Assembly: GCA_918219625.1 (NCBI GenBank)
Contig: CAKJXT010000042.1
Location: 1-8,989 of the forward strand
Direction: 5' to 3'
DNA from: Bacilli bacterium
GTDB lineage: Bacteria; Bacillota_I; Bacilli_A; RF39; UBA660
DNA length: 8,989 bases
A program made the position numbers and the translations under genes. This document shows positions 1-5,250 of the stretch, piece after piece; within the stretch, counting starts at the first letter, position 1; the number at the start of each line of letters is the position of its first letter. The notes beneath the pieces are model-generated. The model was not told the DNA's origin. It made no database searches and worked only from the letters and a program-made list of their open reading frames with translations.

Positions 1-1
1 G

Positions 2-55
2 TTTATAAGTGGTAAAAAGAAGAATAAGGACAAAGACGACAGTCTTGTTCTTTAG
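2..55 (+). CDS. C-terminal end of an unknown protein (5' end outside window)
   Basis: An open frame enters from the left edge and ends at TAG (53-55). It encodes only FISGKKKNKDKDDSLVL. The tail is strongly charged (KKKNKDKDD) and ends with a few hydrophobic residues, as the disordered tails of many cytoplasmic proteins do. Nothing in 17 residues identifies a family. The stop codon lies within a small hairpin (AGTCT at 42-46 with AGACT at 54-58), and a transcription terminator follows at 147-192, so this is plausibly the last gene of an upstream unit. The call rests on the open frame, its coding-like composition and the downstream terminator. It could still be chance, because the frame is short. 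Confidence 0.45.
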   Translation, partial: FISGKKKNKDKDDSLVL

Positions 56-192
56 ACTATCTTTCTGACAAGATAGTAACACACTATGATATTGGCAGAG
101 CCAATAACAATGTGTGCCAAGGATAAACCCTTTGGAATCCCATTAAGCACCAATACTACAAACTAATCGTAAGTAGTAAAGGTGCCTTTTTT
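56..192 (+). ncRNA. Hairpin-rich 3' UTR or small structured RNA ending in a terminator
   Basis: Four successive potential stems fill this stretch. ACTATCTT (56-63) pairs with AAGATAGT (70-77). An imperfect 15-bp arm (82-96 with 100-114, 12 pairs) is capped by ATTGGC/GCCAAT around AGA. CCAAGG (117-122) pairs with CCTTTGG (129-135) with a bulge. The last stem is the terminator at 147-185. I do not recognise a known class: there is no T-box, tmRNA, RNase P, 6S or common riboswitch core. It has no obvious promoter of its own inside the window, so it may be the 3' UTR of the upstream gene or the 3' end of a longer RNA that starts outside. Confidence 0.4.
147..192 (+). terminator. Intrinsic terminator
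   Basis: GCACC (147-151) pairs with GGTGC (181-185). After a small internal loop, ACTAC (155-159) pairs with GTAGT (173-177). Six T residues follow at 187-192. It closes the transcript entering from the left and separates it from the nuclease gene, which has its own promoter. Confidence 0.8.
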
Positions 193-262
193 ATTTCAAC
201 ATTCAGTTTCATAAAAAAGAAAAAATACTATCGCCACTTTCATTACTTCGTAACAAAACGTG

Positions 263-305
263 CCACGTATTTTTGGGAAAAAACAGCATAAAAACGTGGT
301 ATAAT
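263..305 (+). promoter_or_regulatory. Extended -10 promoter with a flanking inverted repeat
   Basis: TATAAT at 300-305 is preceded by TG at 297-298, giving an extended -10. No good -35 is seen at 17 bp. Just upstream lies an inverted repeat: CCACGT (263-268) and ACGTGG (294-299), each continued inward by a T or A run. The repeat spans the expected -35 region and abuts the -10. It could be an operator that represses the nuclease gene at 331. The promoter is well supported; the operator role is inference. Confidence 0.6.
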
Positions 306-330
306 ATATCTAATGAAAGGAGATATCTTA

Positions 331-1959
331 ATGGGCAATATAAGAGGGAAAAAATCGTTAGAAGAATATTGTAAAGAAATTCATAAAGAATATTTGTTAA
401 AAGAATGGGATTATGAAGAAAATAAAATATCTCCTGCTGATATATCATATGGTAGTCATAAAATTGTTTCTTGGAAATGTTCGAAAGGGCACAAATATCA
501 AAAAGACATACATTCAAGATGCCAAGGTGTTGGATGTTCTCGATGTTCTGGGATTGTCTTTATTAAACAAGACAAAATATTTGATAAATATCCAAAATAT
601 ATAAAGGATTTAGATGAAGAATATAATACATACGAAGATATAAAAAATTACACTTGTGGATCATCAAAAAAAGTTCATTGGGAATGTAAAAAAGGGCACA
701 AATATGTTAAATCAATATGTAATAAGATTAAGGGTGATGATTGCCCAATTTGTTTAAACAAACAGGTTTTAAAAGGATATAATGACCTCGAGACATGGTG
801 TAAGAATAATAATGAAGATATTATTCTAGATTGGGATTATTCAAAGAATAAAATAAAACCAAACGAAATAGTAATTGGCTCAGCTGAAAAAATATTCTTT
901 AAATGCCATATATGTGGACATGAGTGGAGAGCAAAATTATATTCAAGGACAAAGCAAAAATCAGATTGCCCTAGATGTAAGATTAGATCTAAAACTTCTT
1001 TTCCAGAACAAGCTATATTTTATTACATGAAGAAATATTTTTCAGATGCAATTAGTGGTGATCGAAAGGAATTAAATGGTAGAGAATTAGATATCTATAT
1101 TCCTTCGAAAAAAGTTGGTATTGAGTATGATGGAAAACTATGGCATCAGGATAAACAAAAAGATTTAGAAAAAGAAAAAATGTGTAAGAAACAAGGAATA
1201 AGACTAATTAAGATTGTTGAAAATAATACACATCGAAAAGATGATAATATTTATAGTTATACATATCCAAATTGGGAAGAATTAAGTGATATTATAACTA
1301 AGATACTGATTAGTTTAGGAATGTCAAAATTAAATATTGATATTGATAAAGATCAATATAAAATAAAAGAACAATATTTTTCAATCATGAAAGATAATTC
1401 ACTAGCTGTATTATATCCAGACATCGCAAAAGAATGGCATCCAACAAAAAATGGAAATATTACTCCAGATCAAATATCATCTGAAACACATGATTCATAT
1501 TATTGGATATGTTCTAAATGTGGAAAAGAATATAAGGCGATGGTTAAGAATAGGGTAAGAGTTGGTTCGGGATGTAAGGATTGCGGACAAAAAACAACTG
1601 CAAAAAAGCAAATGATAAAAGTAATAAATCTTGATACTAATGAGGTTTTTGAAAGCGTTAAAGAAATAGAAAAAAAATACAATTTCCGTAGAGGTGGAAT
1701 TATAAATTGTTGTAGAGGTGTAACTAAAACATCTAATGGATATCATTGGGCATATCTTGATAGAGAAAATGCAGTAAGAAAAAAGAGATTAAAATTAAAA
1801 AATCAAAAGAAAGTAATAAATACTGATACTGGCGAAATTTATGATTCATTGTGTGAAGCAGTTGAAAAAACTAAAATAGTTAATATTCAAGCTGTTTGTA
1901 GTGGAAGAAGAGAAAAAGCTGGGGGTTATCATTGGAAGTATTTAGATGATGAGAAGTAG
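331..1959 (+). CDS. Homing-endonuclease-like protein: zinc ribbons, Vsr-like nuclease, NUMOD1 repeats
   Basis: 542 residues, probably a site-specific DNA endonuclease of a free-standing homing type. Domains in order: three Treble-clef/DUF4379-like zinc ribbons (about 24-73, 92-141, 166-216), each with a W..C..GH....C..C pattern (for example C50, H54, C69, C72); a PD-(D/E)XK, Vsr/DUF559-like nuclease at about 222-297 with E226, D254, E265, D267 and H272 in IEYDGKLWHQD; a fourth zinc ribbon (about 357-418; C394, C397, C415, C418); and two NUMOD1/IENR1-like DNA-binding repeats (about 428-477 and 493-540) that share an N-D-T-x-E start and a GYHW-YLD end. I chose ATG 331 over ATG 313 because AAAGGAG (316-322) lies at the right distance upstream. 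It has its own promoter and terminator. Its codon use is more A-rich, with fewer GTT and AGT codons than the genes downstream, which suggests acquisition. The family assignment is strong; cleavage activity and target are not known. Confidence 0.85.
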   Translation: MGNIRGKKSLEEYCKEIHKEYLLKEWDYEENKISPADISYGSHKIVSWKCSKGHKYQKDIHSRCQGVGCSRCSGIVFIKQDKIFDKYPKYIKDLDEEYNTYEDIKNYTCGSSKKVHWECKKGHKYVKSICNKIKGDDCPICLNKQVLKGYNDLETWCKNNNEDIILDWDYSKNKIKPNEIVIGSAEKIFFKCHICGHEWRAKLYSRTKQKSDCPRCKIRSKTSFPEQAIFYYMKKYFSDAISGDRKELNGRELDIYIPSKKVGIEYDGKLWHQDKQKDLEKEKMCKKQGIRLIKIVENNTHRKDDNIYSYTYPNWEELSDIITKILISLGMSKLNIDIDKDQYKIKEQYFSIMKDNSLAVLYPDIAKEWHPTKNGNITPDQISSETHDSYYWICSKCGKEYKAMVKNRVRVGSGCKDCGQKTTAKKQMIKVINLDTNEVFESVKEIEKKYNFRRGGIINCCRGVTKTSNGYHWAYLDRENAVRKKRLKLKNQKKVINTDTGEIYDSLCEAVEKTKIVNIQAVCSGRREKAGGYHWKYLDDEK

Positions 1960-1973
1960 CAATACTTCTTTTT
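1952..1973 (+). terminator. Intrinsic terminator overlapping the nuclease stop codon
   Basis: AGAAGTA (1952-1958) and TACTTCT (1963-1969) form a 7-bp stem closed by a GCAA tetraloop and followed by T residues to 1973. The TAG stop codon (1957-1959) lies inside the hairpin, so the nuclease gene ends with almost no 3' UTR. Confidence 0.8.
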
Positions 1974-2019
1974 ATGTTTTATAAAAATATCACAACACTT
2001 TGAGTTGAGAGAAAATACG

Positions 2020-2114
2020 ATGTGGACATTGTCTATTTAATCAATATGTAGTATAATATCCTTGTAAACAAAGGATAAATTGGATGATGACCTTGTCCAC
2101 ATTTTGTCCACATT
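2020..2114. repeat. Three copies of a DnaA-box-like 9-mer around a promoter
   Basis: The 9-mer TGTCCACAT occurs inverted at 2020-2028 and direct at 2094-2102 and 2105-2113. The two direct copies belong to a tandem 11-bp repeat, TTGTCCACATT (2093-2103 and 2104-2114), so they are exactly one helical turn apart. TTGTCCACA differs by one base from the DnaA box TTATCCACA. The inverted copy abuts the -35 hexamer of the promoter at 2029-2057, and the direct pair lies about 30-50 bases after the expected transcription start. This is the arrangement of an operator; DnaA is one candidate binder, a dedicated repressor another. Confidence 0.55.
2029..2057 (+). promoter_or_regulatory. Sigma-A-type promoter of the small SEC-C unit
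   Basis: TTGTCT (2029-2034), a 17-bp spacer and a perfect TATAAT (2052-2057). The expected start is near 2064. The transcript would run about 265 bases to the terminator at 2304-2335, across the tandem TTGTCCACATT repeats and the SEC-C-like reading frame. Confidence 0.65.
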
Positions 2115-2289
2115 GAACAAATTATTAGTAATATTTATAATACAAATAATACTGATAATAATATGTACTAAATGCCCATAAAATAAGGCTAAAAGCCATA
2201 ATACTATATGTACCAAATATAGTGAAAATATGCTCAAAAAGGGAGCATGTGGCAGTGGTAAAAAATATAAACAATGTTGTGGAAGATAA
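2080..2289 (+). pseudogene. Degenerate or minimal SEC-C zinc-knuckle peptide
   Basis: The frame ending at TAA 2287-2289 encodes ACGSGKKYKQCCGR at its C-terminus. This is nearly the SEC-C consensus (CPCGSGKKYKKCCG), the zinc-binding knuckle found at the end of SecA and many small proteins; the first cysteine is missing (Gly-Ala in place of Cys-Pro). ATG 2230 would give only 19 residues, with no good ribosome binding site. The same frame is open back to TTG 2080, just after AAAGGA (2070-2075), except for one in-frame TAA at 2179-2181. The segment before that stop contains an isoleucine-rich run and ICTKCP. I favour a decayed small zinc-binding protein gene; a functional micro-peptide is possible. 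The unit has its own promoter and terminator. An imperfect inverted repeat (2121-2130 with 2150-2159) and two short hairpins (GGCT/AGCC at 2187-2197, CTATAT/ATATAG at 2204-2222) also occur here. Confidence 0.5.
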
Positions 2290-2303
2290 ACCCATGAAGT
2301 TAT

Positions 2304-2335
2304 AAAGAAGTTCTTTTTTAGAACTTTTTTTGCTT
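2304..2335 (+). terminator. Intrinsic terminator
   Basis: AAAGAAGTTC (2304-2313) pairs with GAACTTTTTT (2321-2330), a 10-bp stem with one G-U pair, and the T-rich tract continues beyond. It closes the small SEC-C unit. Confidence 0.75.
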
Positions 2336-2357
2336 TTTTTAATATCTGTGTTATAAT
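2330..2357 (+). promoter_or_regulatory. Extended -10 promoter for the TPR-like gene
   Basis: TATAAT at 2352-2357 is preceded by TG at 2349-2350 (TGTTATAAT). A weak -35, TTGCTT (2330-2335), sits 16 bp upstream in the T tract of the preceding terminator. Confidence 0.65.
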
Positions 2358-2383
2358 ATACTCAAATTCTTTGGAGGGGGTTT

Positions 2384-3259
2384 ATGGAAGTACAATATTA
2401 TGATACATGTAGAGCAAGAAAAATAGGTAGACTTATCAAAGTTAATCCATATTTAGCTAGGCAAAAGTATGAGGAATATCTTATGGAGTATCCTTGTGAT
2501 TATAATTCATGGTGTTTGTATATTGGTGTTTTAATTAGCTTACATGAATTTGAATTAGCTGAAGAGAAACTTAATTATATTGAAGGTGTTGCATCAAATA
2601 ATACTAAGTATCTATCTGATCCTAAAAAAAGATATACTAAATTAAAAGATTTCTTCTTTTGTAGATTGAGATTATTAAATTATACAAATAGATATAAAGA
2701 TTTATTTGAAATGATTAGACTTGATGAAAATAGATGTTATATGTATGAGTTTAAATTTTTTAAATTGTTAGATATATACTGTAGAAAGAAACTTGGTAAA
2801 CATATTGATCTTGATCGTGTAGATGATAATTATTTAATGCATCAAATAATTGATTATAGTTTTGAACTTATGGTAAGTCATGTAAATGAACATTCGTCAG
2901 AGTATAATTTAATGTTGGATGTTCCTAATCCAGGTGTTTTTTCTCATGATTTTCCTATACAAAAGGTTTTATCTGAATTTAAAGATCGTGCAGATTATGA
3001 TAAGAGAATGTGTTCTGGTCTAATTGATGATAGTTATTTTTTTAAGTATGATAATTGTGGCAGAGTTGATGGTAAATCAACTGATTATTTTAAAGTTGTT
3101 TGTTTTAGTGATAGTTATGATATTATAACTATGTTTCCTGAGGAATATGGTGAGTATTATCCTTATATTGATTTAAATTTCCTTAAGGAAAATACATCTT
3201 CAAAAGTTAAATGTATTAGTCAAAGAGATAGATTTAATAGAAAATATAATAGAAAATAA
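2384..3259 (+). CDS. TPR-like helical protein of unknown function
   Basis: 291 residues, hydrophilic, with no signal peptide or membrane segment, so probably cytoplasmic. Residues about 15-70 resemble tetratricopeptide (TPR) helix pairs: NPYLARQKYEEYLMEYP is followed by NSWCLYIGVLISLHEFELAEEKL, with the spacing of small and aromatic residues usual for TPRs. The rest is rich in Tyr, Phe and Asp, and the C-terminus is basic (RDRFNRKYNRK). TPRs generally mediate protein-protein contacts; I cannot name the partner. ATG 2384 is set by GGAGG at 2373-2377. It is a single-gene unit with its own extended -10 promoter and a terminator directly after it. Codon use is typical of this window (GAT, TAT and AAT rich). 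Confident as a gene, weak on function. Confidence 0.85.
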   Translation: MEVQYYDTCRARKIGRLIKVNPYLARQKYEEYLMEYPCDYNSWCLYIGVLISLHEFELAEEKLNYIEGVASNNTKYLSDPKKRYTKLKDFFFCRLRLLNYTNRYKDLFEMIRLDENRCYMYEFKFFKLLDIYCRKKLGKHIDLDRVDDNYLMHQIIDYSFELMVSHVNEHSSEYNLMLDVPNPGVFSHDFPIQKVLSEFKDRADYDKRMCSGLIDDSYFFKYDNCGRVDGKSTDYFKVVCFSDSYDIITMFPEEYGEYYPYIDLNFLKENTSSKVKCISQRDRFNRKYNRK

Positions 3260-3266
3260 TTAAAAT

Positions 3267-3297
3267 GGGAATAGTTTATTTACTATTTCTTTTTATT
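3267..3297 (+). terminator. Intrinsic terminator after the TPR-like gene
   Basis: GGGAATAGT (3267-3275) pairs with ACTATTTCT (3282-3290) through nine pairs, two of them G-U. The loop is TTATTT and the T-rich tail runs to 3297. Confidence 0.7.
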
Positions 3298-3312
3298 GTG
3301 ATATATTATCAC
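3298..3312 (+). promoter_or_regulatory. Extended -10 with an overlapping palindrome
   Basis: TGATATATT (3299-3307) fits TGnTATAWT, an extended -10 for the gene at 3328. It lies inside a perfect palindrome, GTGATA-TAT-TATCAC (3298-3312), which covers the whole -10 and could be an operator. AT-rich palindromes arise easily by chance, so the operator role is weak. Confidence 0.45.
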
Positions 3313-3327
3313 TAACGGAGGGTGTTT

Positions 3328-3873
3328 ATGGGTTTATTTAGTAATAAATATTATTTGATTCCTGCTAAGAATATTGATAAAGCTTTATGGGTTGAAAATG
3401 CTTACGGTAAGGTATTTCAAGGTAGAATCCCTATAACAAATTTCTTTCTTGAAAATGAAATTAGTTCTGAGTTTCAAAAGATTGTTTTGGTTGTTCCTTT
3501 TACAAAGAACTTGTTGAATCGTATGAAAGATAAGGCTAATGCTAAGCTTAATTCTTTTTTTGCTCAGGAATTGATTTCTGGATTTTCTTTTTGTCGTATT
3601 CCCCAAGATAAATCTGATGATAATCGTATTTGTTTGACTAATTTACCATTTGATGGGTATAATGAGTTGATTCGTATAATATCGGATATTAAACCTTGTT
3701 CTTTAGACGATGTTAAGGATTTTTTCAATGGTTTAAAGTCTAAAAGAATGGTTGATGGTTATTTTGGGGTTCTTAGACAGATGTTTGCTGAAAATGAGAT
3801 TGCTATGAAAAATCTTGAATCAAAAAGAGGTGACGTTTCTTTAGGTCCTGTTGAAAAATTATTAAAAAGATAG
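3328..3873 (+). CDS. Hypothetical protein, 182 residues
   Basis: I do not recognise the family. It begins MGLFSNKYYLIPAKNIDKAL, has no signal peptide or clear membrane helix, and is mixed alpha/beta in character. A hydrophobic strand (KIVLVVPFTKNLL) is followed by an amphipathic, Lys-rich segment, and the C-terminal half is helical and charged. No cysteine pairs or catalytic motif stand out. I prefer ATG 3328 over the in-frame GTG 3322, because GGAGGG (3317-3322) is the ribosome binding site and would overlap the GTG. No terminator is visible between its TAG (3871-3873) and the next promoter at 3888, so transcripts may read through into the thioredoxin gene. The pair could share a role, but nothing in the sequence proves it. 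Confidence 0.8.
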   Translation: MGLFSNKYYLIPAKNIDKALWVENAYGKVFQGRIPITNFFLENEISSEFQKIVLVVPFTKNLLNRMKDKANAKLNSFFAQELISGFSFCRIPQDKSDDNRICLTNLPFDGYNELIRIISDIKPCSLDDVKDFFNGLKSKRMVDGYFGVLRQMFAENEIAMKNLESKRGDVSLGPVEKLLKR

Positions 3874-3887
3874 GTTATTTTTAATAT

Positions 3888-3899
3888 TTATGTTATAAT
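3888..3899 (+). promoter_or_regulatory. Extended -10 promoter for the thioredoxin/PH operon
   Basis: TATAAT at 3894-3899 with TG at 3891-3892. The 13-mer TTATGTTATAATT (3888-3900) is identical to the promoter core in front of the tRNA at 8766-8778. No convincing -35 is seen; the expected position overlaps the stop codon of the previous gene. Confidence 0.65.
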
Positions 3900-3932
3900 T
3901 AGTATGTAAAACATTAATATAGGGAGGTATTT

Positions 3933-4724
3933 ATGAACGAAAAGAAAAAAATTATTGTTTTATTAGGCGCTATTGCTGCTGTTATTTTATTAATAGTTGT
4001 TTGTAGCGCTATAGAGAATAAGAAGAGTAGGGAATATGTGAAAGAGTTTTATTCTGCATTTAATGGAAATGAAGAAAAACTTGTTATGATTGGTAGAGAT
4101 AATTGTAGTTGGTGTCAATTATTTAAACCATATTTAGATTTAATGCATGATAAATTTGGACTTGAGTATTTATATGTTAATACTAATGAGTTAACAACAT
4201 CAATTTTTAAAAAATTGTTAAAGGATATTAGTGTTGATGAGAAGGATTTTGGTACTCCTTATACAATTGTTGTTAAAGAGGGTAAGGTTGTTGATTCTTT
4301 AAATGGTTATACTGATGATGCAGATTTAATTAAGTTTTTGAAGAATCATAAATTTGTTGGTGATGATGCAAAAATGTCTTTAAATTATATTGATTATCAA
4401 GGATTTAAGAAAGTTGCTAAATCTAATGAAAATAAAATTTTAGTTTTAGGTCAAACAACTTGTGGTTATTGTATTAAAGCAAAGCCCATTTTAAATAAAA
4501 TTGCTGACGAGTATGGTGTTGAAATTAATTATTTAAATGTTAATACACTAAGTAAGGAAGAAAGTGAAAAATTATCTAAATATGTTAGTTATTTAGGTGA
4601 AAATGAATGGGGTACACCATTAACTCTTATTGTTAATAATGGTAAGGTTATTGATTCTGCTAATGGATTACTTGATGAAGAGGGGTATATTAATTTATTT
4701 AAGAATAATAGCATTATAAAGTAG
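3933..4724 (+). CDS. Membrane-anchored protein with two thioredoxin-like domains
   Basis: 263 residues. A short basic start (MNEKKK) and one hydrophobic segment at about 7-27 form an uncleaved anchor; a cysteine at 24 lacks a proper lipobox, so a lipoprotein is unlikely. Two thioredoxin folds follow. The first has CSWC at 58-61 and GTPYT with the cis-proline at 109. The second has CGYC at 177-180 and GTPLT with the cis-proline at 229. Both domains keep the strand pattern of thioredoxins (VMIGRDNC, LVLGQTTC), and each has a V-x-x-G-K-V-(V/I)-D-S strand near its end. The topology suggests that both domains sit outside the membrane and act on disulfides in exported proteins. This is family-based; substrate and direction (oxidation or reduction) are not visible. 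AGGGAGG (3921-3927) sets ATG 3933. The PH-like gene follows after 9 nt, so the two are co-transcribed. Confidence 0.85.
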   Translation: MNEKKKIIVLLGAIAAVILLIVVCSAIENKKSREYVKEFYSAFNGNEEKLVMIGRDNCSWCQLFKPYLDLMHDKFGLEYLYVNTNELTTSIFKKLLKDISVDEKDFGTPYTIVVKEGKVVDSLNGYTDDADLIKFLKNHKFVGDDAKMSLNYIDYQGFKKVAKSNENKILVLGQTTCGYCIKAKPILNKIADEYGVEINYLNVNTLSKEESEKLSKYVSYLGENEWGTPLTLIVNNGKVIDSANGLLDEEGYINLFKNNSIIK

Positions 4725-4733
4725 GTGTTTTTT

Positions 4734-5192
4734 ATGAGGGAAGCGAGAAAATTTATATGGCGTCAAGCGAGAAAGTTTAGGAGAAAATATCCTTTAACTA
4801 TTGCTTTTAGATTATGGGCGCATAGTAAAATTATTGCAAAACATTTGAATCCTGGAGAGAAGATTAAATTTGTTTTTGCTGCTCAGAAGGGACCTAGTTC
4901 AGGTGATATTGTTTCTACATATATTGTTGTTATTACGGATAAGCGTATTATGATTGGTAGAAAAAGACTTGTTTTTGGGTATTTCTTTTTAGCTATTACA
5001 CCTGAGATGTTTAATGATATTAAAGTTAGAAAAGGACTTCTTTGGGCAAAAGTTGAAATTGATACTGTTAAAGAGTATATAATTTTATCTAATATTCAGG
5101 GTGGTGCCGCTTCTAAGATTGAAACAGCTGTTACTCAATATGTTATGAAGAAAAAATGTCAACATAAAAAAATTGAAGAAAAGGCTTTTTAG
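4734..5192 (+). CDS. Bacterial PH-domain-like protein
   Basis: 152 residues. A very basic N-terminal helix (MREARKFIWRQARKFRRKYP) comes first. LNPGEKIKFVFAAQK and VVITDKRIMIGRK, typical of bacterial pleckstrin-homology (bPH) domains, lie at about 40-80. A beta-strand series and a C-terminal helix at about 122-140 follow. Bacterial PH domains are small beta-barrel modules often linked to the cell envelope; ligand and role are not known here. I chose ATG 4734 rather than the in-frame GTG 4725, because AGGTG (4723-4727) is the likely ribosome binding site. It starts 9 nt after the thioredoxin stop codon with no promoter between, so translation is probably coupled. The basic N-terminus could bind acidic lipids or nucleic acid. 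A terminator overlaps its stop codon. Confidence 0.75.
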   Translation: MREARKFIWRQARKFRRKYPLTIAFRLWAHSKIIAKHLNPGEKIKFVFAAQKGPSSGDIVSTYIVVITDKRIMIGRKRLVFGYFFLAITPEMFNDIKVRKGLLWAKVEIDTVKEYIILSNIQGGAASKIETAVTQYVMKKKCQHKKIEEKAF

Positions 5193-5204
5193 GAGTCTTT
5201 TTTT
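5179..5204 (+). terminator. Intrinsic terminator overlapping the PH-like gene stop
   Basis: AAAAGGCT (5179-5186) pairs with AGTCTTTT (5194-5201), including one G-U pair. The TAG stop (5190-5192) lies in the loop and the T tract continues to 5204. Confidence 0.7.
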
Positions 5205-5250
5205 GTTTCCTTATTGTGCTTTCATCATATTATATTTTGAGGAGGTATAT

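Noticed and set aside
1..192. tracrRNA, omega-RNA or group I intron remnant near the nuclease gene
   Set aside because: No CRISPR repeats, Cas or TnpB gene, or intron core elements are visible, and an intrinsic terminator separates the RNA from the nuclease gene.
209..517. A minus-strand open frame of about 100 codons at the start of the nuclease gene
   Set aside because: It overlaps the nuclease gene antisense, has no ribosome binding site, and its Phe/Leu/Ile-rich product is the usual complement of A-rich coding DNA.
2037..2237. A minus-strand frame with a hydrophobic product across the small SEC-C unit
   Set aside because: It has no promoter or ribosome binding site and opposes a clear + strand promoter and terminator. 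Its hydrophobicity follows from AT-rich composition.
105..2293. Similarity between 105-130 (AACAATGT...GATAAACCC) and 2269-2293
   Set aside because: The two share GATAAACCC and AACAATGT but need gaps in between, and only the second copy has a protein motif. It could be a diverged repeat but is too short to claim.
5173..5250. TTG 5173 as the amidase start with a signal peptide
   Set aside because: The extension overlaps the previous gene's stop and terminator and reads through the GAGGAGG ribosome binding site, and it has no Shine-Dalgarno sequence of its own.
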